Of a stretch of 17,868 nucleotides of DNA, positions 7,202 to 13,961 are shown in pieces. The stretch comes from a bacterium. Its GTDB lineage: Archaea > Nanobdellota > Nanobdellia > Pacearchaeales > GW2011-AR1. Under the pieces are notes generated by a model, which did no database searches, had not been told where the DNA came from, and worked only from the letters and a program-made list of their open reading frames with translations. The translations under genes were made by a program, and so were the position numbers. Numbering within the stretch: position 1 is the first letter of the stretch; each line of letters opens with the position of its first letter. Location: the NCBI GenBank assembly GCA_030588935.1, contig JAUUWR010000006.1, forward strand, positions 1 to 17,868, written 5' to 3'.

Positions 7202-7274
7202 GGTTTGAAGTATTTCTAAAACCATTTTAATTCAAAGGAAAGTTTAAGCTACTCAAGGAAGAATTTATTTTTAG
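7202..7274 (+). repeat. Pilus promoter module, copy 1 (degenerate)
   Basis: The copy has GGTTTGA (7202-7208), TTAAGC (7244-7249), TACTCA (7250-7255) and an AT-rich TATA-like stretch AATTTATTTTTAG (7262-7274), the same order and spacing as the other copies. TGGTTT/AAACCA also forms a 6-bp stem at 7201-7224. It lies upstream of a second copy before the LamG pilin. The rest of the 302-bp gap (7165-7466) contains AT-rich sequence with no gene. Confidence 0.45.
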
Positions 7275-7401
7275 TAAAAGATTTAAATATGCAGATTATT
7301 TAATTATATTATTAATAATATCAGAATCTTACAAGGATATAAGCGCGAGAGGAGATGCTCAAGTTTAGAAGATAGGTGTTTGAGTTTGGAAGATGGGATG
7401 A

Positions 7402-7443
7402 TTAAGCGCGAACAACTCATGAATAGAGCTTAATATTTATAAG
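7402..7443 (+). promoter_or_regulatory. Pilus promoter module, copy 2 (LamG pilin)
   Basis: TTAAGC (7402-7407), CTCAT (7416-7420), AGAGCTTAAT and TATA box TTTATAAG (7436-7443). The TATA centre lies about 27 nt before the ATG at 7467, so the mRNA should be leaderless. TTAAGC and GCTTAA at its ends can pair. Confidence 0.55.
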
Positions 7444-7466
7444 GATATAAGTTAAAAATATAAAAG

Positions 7467-9257
7467 ATGGTGAACAAAAAAGCAGTTAGCTTAATGGTAT
7501 CTTATGTAATCTTGATTTCTATGGCTATTGGTTTGTCAATTGGGGTTTATGTCTGGTCAAAAGATTATCTGAATATTTTTGAGCCAAAAATTGACTGCAA
7601 GGAAGGAACGTCTTTGTTTTTAGATGACTATGATTATGATGGGGAAGTCCTTAGTTTAAGTTTGAAAAATAATGGATATTTTAATATAGACGGTTTTATG
7701 ATAAGTGCAAGTAATGATTCTGACAGGGCTCCCATAGATTTGTTAAATGCAACTGGAGCATGGACAGAAGGTTTTCCACTGGGGCATTATTATTTTAGAC
7801 TCTCTAGTGAAAAAATAACAAAAATACCTTTTTCTTCATTAATTTCAGAATGGAATTTTGATGGAAATGCTGAAGATTCTGCTGGAGACAATGATGGAAC
7901 AATTACTGGCGACCCCCAATTTGTTGATGGAAAAGTTAATCAGGGGCTGGAGTTTGATGGGGTTGACGATTATGTTGAAGCTAATAGTGTTTCTGCAGAC
8001 GTTGCTGGAACAGATGTCACTCTAATGGCATGGATTAGGTCAAGTTCAATCTCAGCACAGCAGTTTATTGCATCTTTTAATATAAATACTGGGGGTAATA
8101 GATTATTATTAGGTCATCCTGCAGGCAGTTCTACTCTCCAAATAATGGATGGTGAATGGCATGATACAGGTATTCCGATAGTTGAGGGGGAATGGCATTT
8201 TGTTGGTTATGTTCTTGATGATGCTGGAAACAATGTTACTTTATATGTTGATGGAGATGATGCGCACAGTTATAGTTCAACAGTGTCCATAGCTTCTACT
8301 GATTTGTTCTCAATTGGACAAGAATATGATGCAGACCCTTTTAGGGCAAGCAATTGGTGGAACGGCATAATCGACGACGTCAAAATTTTCAAAAAAGCTC
8401 TTTCTGAAGAGCAAGTAAAAAGCCTTTATAATTCTGCGAAAGTATTAAAGCCTGATGAAACTAAAAAAGACATTGAGTTTCTTACAGAGGACTCTATTAA
8501 AGTTATCCAGATACAGCCATTTATCTGGGATGAAAAAGGATATAAAGTAATGTGCGAACAGGCAGTTATAAAGCAGGACATAACGCAGGATATATTTTAT
8601 TTTGACATATACTCCTTGCCTGGATTTGTTTCCTGGTGGAAGTTTGATGAAACCTATGGAGCAAATGCTGTAGATTCTATTGGAAACAATAATGGGACAT
8701 TAAAGAATATGGCTAATGATCGGGTTCCTGGAAAATCAGGAAATGCTTTGGAGTTTGATGGGAGTAATGATTATGTTCAGATTCCTGATAGCACAAGCTT
8801 AGACATAACTCAGGATTTAACAATTACTGCTTGGATAAATAGCAGTGTTGATTATTCTACACCACAATATGTTGTTGGAAAAAGAGATGATACTGAAATG
8901 CAATTTGGTCTTCTTTTGAATCTTGATGAAATCTTGTTTTATACTTTTGGTTCACCAGATCAAGTAGGGGGTTCTCTTTCTGATCCTCTTGCAGACAAGG
9001 AAAATCAATGGATATTTGTAGCTGGAACCGTAGACCGTGCTGGGAATGTTAAAGTTTATCTTAATGGCTTAGATGTCACATTTGATGGAATTGCAGACCC
9101 TATAACTACTGCTAGCACAGATGTATATGTTGGTGCAAGAGGAGACGGAGCAGGAGGAAGCTTATATAATTTCAACGGCCAAATCGACGAAGTCATGATT
9201 TTCAGCACAGCTTTATCAGCACAAAATATTTCAGATATTTATGATTATTATACTTGA
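7467..9257 (+). CDS. Type IV pilin-like adhesin with two LamG domains
   Basis: The 596-residue protein starts with a class III prepilin signal (MVNKKA, then a hydrophobic helix at about 6-29), to be cut by a PibD/FlaK-type peptidase and assembled through that helix. Residues about 127-323 and 386-596 are two concanavalin-like LamG/laminin_G_3 domains with the usual hallmarks (WNFDGN and WKFDE starts, GLEFDGVDDYV and ALEFDGSNDYV, AWI, G.I DDVKIF and GQIDEVMIF ends). Between them, about 325-375 (LKPDETKKD... QIQPFIWDE... CEQAVIKQDI) looks like the C-terminal half of the pilin domain, so the first LamG seems inserted into the pilin. The likely role is binding of glycans or neighbouring cells at the pilus surface. 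It opens the pilus locus. Confidence 0.9.
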   Translation: MVNKKAVSLMVSYVILISMAIGLSIGVYVWSKDYLNIFEPKIDCKEGTSLFLDDYDYDGEVLSLSLKNNGYFNIDGFMISASNDSDRAPIDLLNATGAWTEGFPLGHYYFRLSSEKITKIPFSSLISEWNFDGNAEDSAGDNDGTITGDPQFVDGKVNQGLEFDGVDDYVEANSVSADVAGTDVTLMAWIRSSSISAQQFIASFNINTGGNRLLLGHPAGSSTLQIMDGEWHDTGIPIVEGEWHFVGYVLDDAGNNVTLYVDGDDAHSYSSTVSIASTDLFSIGQEYDADPFRASNWWNGIIDDVKIFKKALSEEQVKSLYNSAKVLKPDETKKDIEFLTEDSIKVIQIQPFIWDEKGYKVMCEQAVIKQDITQDIFYFDIYSLPGFVSWWKFDETYGANAVDSIGNNNGTLKNMANDRVPGKSGNALEFDGSNDYVQIPDSTSLDITQDLTITAWINSSVDYSTPQYVVGKRDDTEMQFGLLLNLDEILFYTFGSPDQVGGSLSDPLADKENQWIFVAGTVDRAGNVKVYLNGLDVTFDGIADPITTASTDVYVGARGDGAGGSLYNFNGQIDEVMIFSTALSAQNISDIYDYYT

Positions 9258-9332
9258 TTATAAAACAATAGATATTTAAATAATAACTGCGAGATATAAT
9301 ATATCATTAGCTTATAAAATATAGAAAAAAGA

Positions 9333-9410
9333 TAATATTATAAAATATTAAGTTATACGGATGAGAACAACAAACTACTCATCAACACAGCTTAAATAAT
9401 TTATAAGATT
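9333..9410. promoter_or_regulatory. Pilus promoter module, copy 3, divergent pair
   Basis: The plus-facing half has CTACTCATC (9376-9384), CAGCTTAA, TATA box TTTATAAG (9400-9407) and GATTCCAG just after, leading to the ATG at 9445 with a leader of about 15 nt. The minus-facing half (9366 down to 9333) reads CTCATCCGTATAACTTAAT followed by TTTTATAA. GATGAG (9360-9365) and CTCATC (9378-9383) are the inverted cores. Confidence 0.55.
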
Positions 9411-9444
9411 CCAGAAAAAAAATAAAATAAATTAAATAATAAAA

Positions 9445-9885
9445 ATGGTGAAAAATAAAAAAGCAATAAGCCCAGTAATCTCAACAGTATTGCTGGTTAT
9501 GCTTGTGATTGTGCTGGCTGGCATAATCCTGCTTTGGAGCAGGGGATTTATCAAGGAAAAAGTTTTGAAATTTGACAAGCCAATTGAAACTGTCTGCTCA
9601 GATGTCAGCATCAGGACTTTTGTTAATGAAGATAATACTTTTGGCTTCACTAATATCGGCAATATTCCTATTTATGCAATTGACTTAAAAACAAGCGAGG
9701 GGTGGAGCTCTACAATAGATAAAATTGAAAAAACAGTAGAAGCTGGAACTTCCATGGTTATTGAAGGACATACTTATAATATTACAAATGGAGAGATTAA
9801 AATAATCCCTATTTTAATTGGAAAAACAGATTCTGGAAAATTAAAAGAATTTTCCTGCGGTGAGGCTGGTGGTTTTGTAGTTTAG
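9445..9885 (+). CDS. Archaeal type IV pilin
   Basis: The protein has 146 residues with the textbook archaeal prepilin N-terminus NKKAISPVISTVLLV, a processing site after KKA and a hydrophobic helix to about residue 33. The remaining 110 residues are beta-rich with two cysteines (about residues 51 and 139) that could form a disulfide. The size and layout fit a pilin_N-type structural pilin, probably a major or minor pilus subunit. It has its own promoter module and is the second of the pilin-like genes in the locus. Confidence 0.93.
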   Translation: MVKNKKAISPVISTVLLVMLVIVLAGIILLWSRGFIKEKVLKFDKPIETVCSDVSIRTFVNEDNTFGFTNIGNIPIYAIDLKTSEGWSSTIDKIEKTVEAGTSMVIEGHTYNITNGEIKIIPILIGKTDSGKLKEFSCGEAGGFVV

Positions 9886-9905
9886 ATTTTACTTTTAATA
9901 TCTAT

Positions 9906-9983
9906 AATATGATAAATATTAAGCTCTGTGGATGAGTTCATTTAGCATACTTAAGCTCTCATCTTTCAAGCGTAATTTTTACA
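9906..9983. promoter_or_regulatory. Pilus promoter module, copy 4, divergent pair
   Basis: The minus-facing half (9939 down to 9906) reads GAACTCATCCACAGAGC then TTAATATTTATC, a close match to copy 2. The plus-facing half has CTTAAGC (9950-9956), TCTCATCT (9957-9964) and TTTTTACA (9976-9983). GATGAG and CTCATC form an inverted pair. The plus half lies well upstream of the next pilin, which also has its own TATA box at 10050. Confidence 0.5.
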
Positions 9984-10049
9984 AATTAGTAATATTGGAC
10001 ATTTTTAAGTTAACTGATAGTTTAGGCGATTATTTATTTTCAGACAAAA

Positions 10050-10057
10050 TTTATAAA
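10050..10057 (+). promoter_or_regulatory. TATA box fixing the start of the third pilin
   Basis: TTTATAAA is centred about 26 nt before the ATG at 10079, the leaderless spacing seen elsewhere in the window. This argues that the longer in-frame extension from 9932 is not translated. Confidence 0.55.
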
Positions 10058-10078
10058 CTTGTTTTTTCTTTATATGAT

Positions 10079-10639
10079 ATGAAAATAGAGGTGGATAAAA
10101 AAGCAAACTCGCATTTTGATTTTGTTATTAGAAATAATATTCTGTCAAAATCAAAACGCTCGCAAGGAGCAATCATCTCAGTCGTGCTTTTGATTTTAAT
10201 TGTTGTAGCTTCAGCAGTAATAGTTATGGCATTTGTAATTCCTTTTGTAAGGGATAAACTTTCTTCAGGAGATTGTTTGGATGTGATTGGAAAGGTTGAA
10301 ATAAGTTCTTCTGCATATACTTGTTATGAACCTGATCCAGATTATGAAATGCATGTTCAGGTTGGTATTGGAGCAGTTAGAGACTTAATTAGCGGGTTTT
10401 CTGTTGAGCTTGGAGGAGCTTCAAGCCAAAGTTTTAAATTAATAAATGGAACAACCATTACTGATGTTACTATGTATGATGGCAATGTTACAATTGAACT
10501 TCCAGGAGATAATGAAGAAAGAACTTATATTTTTAATGGTATTCTAATCAGGCCAAATTCTATTAAAGTTTATCCTATATTAAAAAACGGAAAAGCTTGT
10601 GAGGCTTCAGGTGTTTTAAGCGTTGTTGATAATTGTTGA
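10079..10639 (+). CDS. Type IV pilin-like protein
   Basis: From ATG 10079 the protein has 186 residues: a charged 25-30 residue leader, then KRSQGAIISVVLLILIV, a prepilin-like cleavage region and hydrophobic helix (about residues 30-53). A beta-rich extracytoplasmic domain follows, with four cysteines (GDC, YTC, KAC, and the C-terminal Cys). The frame is open to 9932, but that stretch overlaps promoter module copy 4, and the TATA box at 10050 fits the 10079 start, so I chose the shorter protein. The leader is longer than in the neighbouring pilins; a non-AUG start nearer KSKRS is possible. Likely a minor pilin. Confidence 0.78.
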   Translation: MKIEVDKKANSHFDFVIRNNILSKSKRSQGAIISVVLLILIVVASAVIVMAFVIPFVRDKLSSGDCLDVIGKVEISSSAYTCYEPDPDYEMHVQVGIGAVRDLISGFSVELGGASSQSFKLINGTTITDVTMYDGNVTIELPGDNEERTYIFNGILIRPNSIKVYPILKNGKACEASGVLSVVDNC

Positions 10640-10680
10640 TGAAAAAATCCATATATTATAAAATAAACTGGAATAATAAA

Positions 10681-10740
10681 AATATTTATTGGTTGAATGA
10701 GGAAGTTAAGCAGACTTTTAATATAGAATAACTATTTATT
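10681..10740 (+). promoter_or_regulatory. Pilus promoter module, copy 5 (diverged)
   Basis: AAATATTTAT then GGTTGAA (10691-10697), TTAAGC (10706-10711), GACTTT in place of CTCATC, and two TATA-like stretches (TTTTAATATA near 10717 and TATTTATT 10733-10740). The 3' part, TTATTAGATT, is shared with copy 7 before 13372. The first TATA stretch fits the ATG at 10756 better. Confidence 0.4.
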
Positions 10741-10755
10741 AGATTATTGATAAAA

Positions 10756-11307
10756 ATGGGAAAAAATAATCATGAAAATAAAAAAAACAAAGCACAAATC
10801 TGGGTTGAAACTGTAATCTATACTTTAATTGGATTGGCTATAATCACAATAATACTTGTAACAATAATTCCAAGAATTGAAATAATGAAGGATAAAGCTA
10901 TTGTAGAACAGACTATTTCTTCTATTAATGATATTAACAGCAAGATTTTAGAACTTGAACAAGCTTCATCTGGAAATGTTAGGGTCGTGAATTTTAGAAT
11001 GTCAAAAGGCAAACTGGAAATTGATTCTGTGGCTAATTCAATAATATATGTTCTTGAAGATACTAAATTAGAAATGAGCGAGCCAGGAGTAGAAATAGAA
11101 CAAGGAAGCATAATTATTAAAACTGAACCAATGGGTTCAAAATTTAAAGTAAGTTTAATAAGCAGATATGAAAATATAGATATAACTTATGAGAATCAAG
11201 AGCAGAACAAAATATTGCATGCCGGGGCTACTCCTTATAAAATAGTTATTGAAAACACAGGCCTTGTTACAGGAGATAAAAAAAATATTGATTTGAATGT
11301 TGTTTGA
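10756..11307 (+). CDS. Type IV pilin-like protein (KAQ-type)
   Basis: The protein has 183 residues from ATG 10756 (a TTG three codons earlier is unlikely). The N-terminus is hydrophilic and ends NKAQIWVETVIYTLIGLA, a prepilin-type cleavage region with the conserved Glu five residues or so after the cut and a hydrophobic helix to about residue 40. A helical stretch (about 41-75, KDKAIVEQTISSINDINSKI) continues the pilin spine, followed by a beta-rich globular part without cysteines. The same KAQ signature begins the beta-helix pilin at 16930. Likely a minor pilin or tip/initiation subunit. Confidence 0.85.
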   Translation: MGKNNHENKKNKAQIWVETVIYTLIGLAIITIILVTIIPRIEIMKDKAIVEQTISSINDINSKILELEQASSGNVRVVNFRMSKGKLEIDSVANSIIYVLEDTKLEMSEPGVEIEQGSIIIKTEPMGSKFKVSLISRYENIDITYENQEQNKILHAGATPYKIVIENTGLVTGDKKNIDLNVV

Positions 11308-11340
11308 GGTTATAATAAATAAAAAACCGATAATGTGGAA

Positions 11341-11422
11341 AATATTAATGGTTCGATGTAGGAGATTAAGATAACAGAAGAGAACTTAAGCTGTTCATCT
11401 GAGGAGATTAATAATTTATAAA
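11341..11422 (+). promoter_or_regulatory. Pilus promoter module, copy 6 (ATPase unit)
   Basis: AATATTAATGGTTCGA (11341-11356), CTTAAGC (11385-11391), TTCATCTGAGGAG (11394-11406) and TTTATAAA (11415-11422). CAGA..GAAC and GTTC.TCTG can pair around TTAAGCT. The last TATA-like run is only about 16 nt before the ATG at 11434, so the true TATA may be the preceding ATTAATAAT. Confidence 0.5.
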
Positions 11423-11433
11423 ATTATATAAAA

Positions 11434-11601
11434 ATGGAATTAGAAAATTTAGAAGATGAGAGAGATTTAATTGATTGGGATGCTCATATTGAAAATCCTC
11501 CTAAACCATACAGGGTAGACATTATCCAAGCTACATTTAGATGTATAGGTAAAAGTAAACCCATACCTATTTATGATAATGATTTATTAAAACAAAAATA
11601 A
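11434..11601 (+). CDS. Small protein encoded directly before the pilus ATPase
   Basis: This 55-residue frame runs from ATG 11434 to TAA 11599-11601, ending 6 bp before the ATPase start. It is acidic in the first third (MELENLEDERDLIDWD) and then has a proline-rich, more basic tail (NPPKPYRVD, CIGKSKPIPIYD). No membrane segment is present and I do not recognise it. Its balanced composition (Trp, Cys, Pro, His) and tight spacing suggest a real gene, perhaps a regulator or adaptor of the ATPase. The promoter spacing leaves the start uncertain. Confidence 0.5.
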   Translation: MELENLEDERDLIDWDAHIENPPKPYRVDIIQATFRCIGKSKPIPIYDNDLLKQK

Positions 11602-11607
11602 TATAAA

Positions 11608-13179
11608 ATGCAAACATCAAAAATAGAAATAAATTTGAATGCGACTATACCTAAGCTTCCAAGAATCATAGATAAAACTCAAATTAATCTCAGGTATGTT
11701 CTTATTTCTCCTTATGTAAGTGTCCATATTCATTGGAATGCAAAAGTGGGAGAGTTAATCTATGAACTTGAAGAGCCTATTTTGGATGAAAATGAGAAAA
11801 TATTATTGAATACTCTTGAAAGCAGTTTAGGAGAAATGATTAACATAAATGTTTTAATTGAAAAAACAAAAGAATCAATGATAGAATATATAGATAAAAC
11901 ATCCAGATTGCTGATTGATGAACTTGACTTGCATATAAATGATGAATCTTACAAAAAAATATTTTATTATTTATTCAGGGATTTTGTTGGATTAAATGAG
12001 ATTGAACCTATAATTAAAGATTATTTTATTGAGGATATAGAATGTAATGGAATAAATACTCCTGTTTATATTGTTCACAGACTTTACAGGAATATGAAGA
12101 CTAATATAAAATACACTTCTATGGACGGGCTTTCTAGTTTTGTTGAAAAACTTGCTCAGAGATGCGGAAAGCATGTTTCTTATGCCTCTCCTTTATTGGA
12201 CGGGAGTTTGCCTGACGGAAGCAGAGTTAATGCAACTTATGCTGTAGATGTTACTTCCAAAGGGCCTACTTTTACAATCAGAAAATTCACAAAAATTCCG
12301 TGGACTCCTGTTCAATTGCTGAATTTGAAGACGCTAAGCCCTGAAATGCTTGCTTATTTTTGGATTTTGCTTGAACATAAATCCAATATTTTAATTGCTG
12401 GTGGAACAGCAAGCGGAAAAACAACTTTGCTTAATGCAATTGCTTTTTTTATTCCTCCAGAAGCAAGGGTTGTTTCAATTGAAGACACGAGAGAATTAAA
12501 TCTTCCAAGAGAAAATTGGCTTCCAAGTGTTGCAAGAACCTCATTAGGAACTGGAAAAATCGGAGAAGTTGATTTGTTTAGTTTATTAAAAAATTCTTTC
12601 AGGCAAAATCCGGATTATGTGATTGTTGGGGAAGTCAGAGGAAAAGAAGCTTTTGTATTATTTCAGGGAATGGCATCAGGACATTCTTCTATAAGCACTA
12701 TGCATGCAGATTCTGTAGACACTCTTATTAAAAGATTGGAAACCCCTCCAATAGAACTGTCCCCAACTTTGTTAAATACATTAGACTGTGTGGCTGTCAT
12801 GACTCATGCTATTGTTAATAAGCAGCAAACAAGAAGATTAAGGGAAATTATTGAAATTATTAATGTTGATGACACTGGCATTGCATTAACAAACACTCCT
12901 TTTGTGTGGAATGCCAGGGAGGATGTCTTTTATTTTAAAAAAGACAGCAAAGTATTTGAGAAAATTGCTCAGAGATATGGGCTCCTTATAGATGAGTTAA
13001 ACAGGGAATTTGATTTAAGAACGAGATTGTTATATGAATTGCAAAAAAGAAAGATTTTTGATTTTAATCAGACACAGAAGATTGTTAATCAATATCATAA
13101 AAATCCCGACGCTGTTTTAAGTGCTTTTGGGATTCAGAAAGAGGTTGCTCCTATTGCTTCGCATGCGATGGGGTTGTAG
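11608..13179 (+). CDS. Type IV pilus assembly ATPase (FlaI/TadA/VirB11-like)
   Basis: This cytoplasmic hexameric ATPase powers pilin extraction and assembly. The 523 residues include an N-terminal domain (about 1-160), LPDGSR at 201-206, Walker A GGTASGKT at 265-272, an Asp box IEDTREL at 291-297, Walker B YVIVGEVRG at 337-345 with Glu342, and the His box GHSSISTMHADS at 358-369. All catalytic signatures of the secretion ATPase superfamily are intact. The C-terminal 100 residues are helical and extend beyond the core. It is probably co-transcribed with the 55-residue gene just upstream, and acts with the two FlaJ/TadC-like membrane proteins at 13962 and 15828. Whether it only extends or also retracts pili cannot be told. 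Confidence 0.95.
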   Translation: MQTSKIEINLNATIPKLPRIIDKTQINLRYVLISPYVSVHIHWNAKVGELIYELEEPILDENEKILLNTLESSLGEMININVLIEKTKESMIEYIDKTSRLLIDELDLHINDESYKKIFYYLFRDFVGLNEIEPIIKDYFIEDIECNGINTPVYIVHRLYRNMKTNIKYTSMDGLSSFVEKLAQRCGKHVSYASPLLDGSLPDGSRVNATYAVDVTSKGPTFTIRKFTKIPWTPVQLLNLKTLSPEMLAYFWILLEHKSNILIAGGTASGKTTLLNAIAFFIPPEARVVSIEDTRELNLPRENWLPSVARTSLGTGKIGEVDLFSLLKNSFRQNPDYVIVGEVRGKEAFVLFQGMASGHSSISTMHADSVDTLIKRLETPPIELSPTLLNTLDCVAVMTHAIVNKQQTRRLREIIEIINVDDTGIALTNTPFVWNAREDVFYFKKDSKVFEKIAQRYGLLIDELNREFDLRTRLLYELQKRKIFDFNQTQKIVNQYHKNPDAVLSAFGIQKEVAPIASHAMGL

Positions 13180-13278
13180 GTTTTTTGTGTTTTCTTAAAT
13201 TATATGATTAAAACCACAACATTTTTAAATAGAAGTTACTTAAAGTTATTTAAAGTAATTTATGGTAACTATGTTATG

Positions 13279-13359
13279 ATTAATTAATAATACATGAGAT
13301 ATTTATGGCTCGAATCAGAAGCTTAAGCGGTTCATCTGAGAAGAGGAATTACTTATTAG
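13279..13359 (+). promoter_or_regulatory. Pilus promoter module, copy 7
   Basis: ATTAATTAATAAT (13279-13291), ATATTTATGGCTCGA to 13313, CTTAAGC (13322-13328), TTCATCTGAG (13331-13340) and CTTATTAG (13352-13359). The first 35 bases match copy 8 at 29 positions. TCAGA and TCTGA flank the TTAAGC core as a stem. Confidence 0.55.
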
Positions 13360-13368
13360 ATTGTGAAT

Positions 13369-13497
13369 AAAATGGCAGACAATGAAAATTAAAAACACTC
13401 AAAAATCAAAGATTTTTGGTGCCACAAAATCCTCGAAAGATTTTGTTGGTTTTCAAGCCTGCAATTTTGTAGGCAAGAGGAGAACAAAATGGCAGAC
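13369..13497 (+). repeat. Duplicated gene start flanking three tandem hairpins
   Basis: The 12-mer AAAATGGCAGAC occurs at 13369-13380 and 13486-13497, exactly 117 bp apart. The first copy opens a six-codon frame (MADNEN, stop at 13390-13392); the second begins the RHH-like gene. Between them are three stem-loops: 13396-13421 (CAAAAATC/GATTTTTG), 13422-13449 (CAAAATC/GATTTTG) and 13457-13474 (GCCTGC/GTAGGC). A Shine-Dalgarno GAGGAG (13478-13483) precedes only the second start. The layout fits either an inserted palindromic element with target duplication or a leader that regulates translation. Confidence 0.6.
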
Positions 13498-13641
13498 GTA
13501 GTAAAAATAGACGAGGGATTATTGAAAAAAGTTAAGAATTTGATTAAAAAGAATTCTATGAAAATTAAGTATTCTAATGTGAAACAATTTGTTAATATTG
13601 CTGTTTTGGAGAAATTAGAGAAGGAGGTTAAAAGAAGATAA
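13489..13641 (+). CDS. Small ribbon-helix-helix-like protein
   Basis: The protein has 50 residues from ATG 13489 with a good Shine-Dalgarno (GAGGAG, 5-nt gap). The layout fits a CopG/RHH fold: strand DVVKIDEGL, helix LLKKVKNLIKKN, a turn, then helix VKQFVNIAVLEKLEKEV. RHH proteins bind palindromic operators as dimers and often control their own operon, so this is a candidate regulator of the pilus locus (inference). It sits alone between two promoter modules, after the ATPase gene and before the FlaJ/TadC unit. An AT-rich gap of about 120 bp follows. Confidence 0.65.
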   Translation: MADVVKIDEGLLKKVKNLIKKNSMKIKYSNVKQFVNIAVLEKLEKEVKRR

Positions 13642-13656
13642 TTGGATTAGAAATAT

Positions 13657-13745
13657 AATTAATTAATAATGTATAAAATATTGATGGTTCGAGGTAAAAG
13701 CTTAAGCTACTCCTCTTCCTACCTTAGTATTTCATAAGATTCCAG
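13657..13745 (+). promoter_or_regulatory. Pilus promoter module, copy 8 (FlaJ/TadC unit)
   Basis: AATTAATTAATAAT then TATAAAATATTGATGGTTCGA (end 13692), TTAAGC (13702-13707), TACTCCTC (13708-13715), and a TATA-like TTCATAAGATTCCAG (13731-13745). GATTCCAG is shared with copies 3 and 9. The predicted start lies near 13761. Confidence 0.55.
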
Positions 13746-13777
13746 TTAAAGAATAAAATAAAAATGGTGAACAAAAA

Positions 13778-13960
13778 ATGTTAGATTTAAACGAATTACA
13801 ATTTTTGGCGCAAATAGTGGATAGTATGGAAATGACTATAGAAGATTTAGAAAAAGCTTATGAAAATAACAATGGGGCGGATTTTCAAAATTCCAAGAAA
13901 GCACTTTTAGATTTTCAAGGCAAAATTTCAAATATTTTAAAATCAAGTGAAACAAAATAA
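13778..13960 (+). CDS. Small helical protein, first gene of the FlaJ/TadC unit
   Basis: The protein has 60 residues, is acidic and all-helical by appearance (LNELQFLAQIVDSMEMTIEDLEKAYE, then a second helix FQNSKKALLDFQGKISNIL), with heptad-like spacing that suggests a helical hairpin or coiled coil. The ATG is preceded by GGTGA at 13766-13770, an archaeal Shine-Dalgarno, 7 nt away. That GGTGA is itself part of an overlapping six-codon frame, ATGGTGAACAAAAAATGT then stop (13764-13784), which copies the start of the pilin at 7467. The gene ends 1 bp before the FlaJ/TadC start. Role unknown; perhaps a cytoplasmic partner of the platform protein. Confidence 0.6.
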   Translation: MLDLNELQFLAQIVDSMEMTIEDLEKAYENNNGADFQNSKKALLDFQGKISNILKSSETK

Positions 13961-13961
13961 A

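Noticed and set aside
9932..10078. N-terminal extension of the third pilin (49 codons)
   Set aside because: It overlaps a promoter module copy and would put a long hydrophobic-poor leader before the prepilin site; a TATA box 26 nt before ATG 10079 fits the shorter start.
11350..13692. GGTTCGA motifs as tRNA T-arms
   Set aside because: No acceptor or anticodon stems can be built around them, and they repeat in leaders at fixed distance from TTAAGC.
11341..13745. Leader repeats as C/D box guide RNAs (TGATG and CTGA-like motifs)
   Set aside because: CTGA occurs in only two or three copies, the C box is imperfect, and the C'/D' layout is absent; promoter spacing explains the motifs better.
13947..13961. 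GTG start for the first FlaJ/TadC-like protein
   Set aside because: It lies inside the previous gene; an ATG one base after that gene's stop follows the local pattern and loses no domain.
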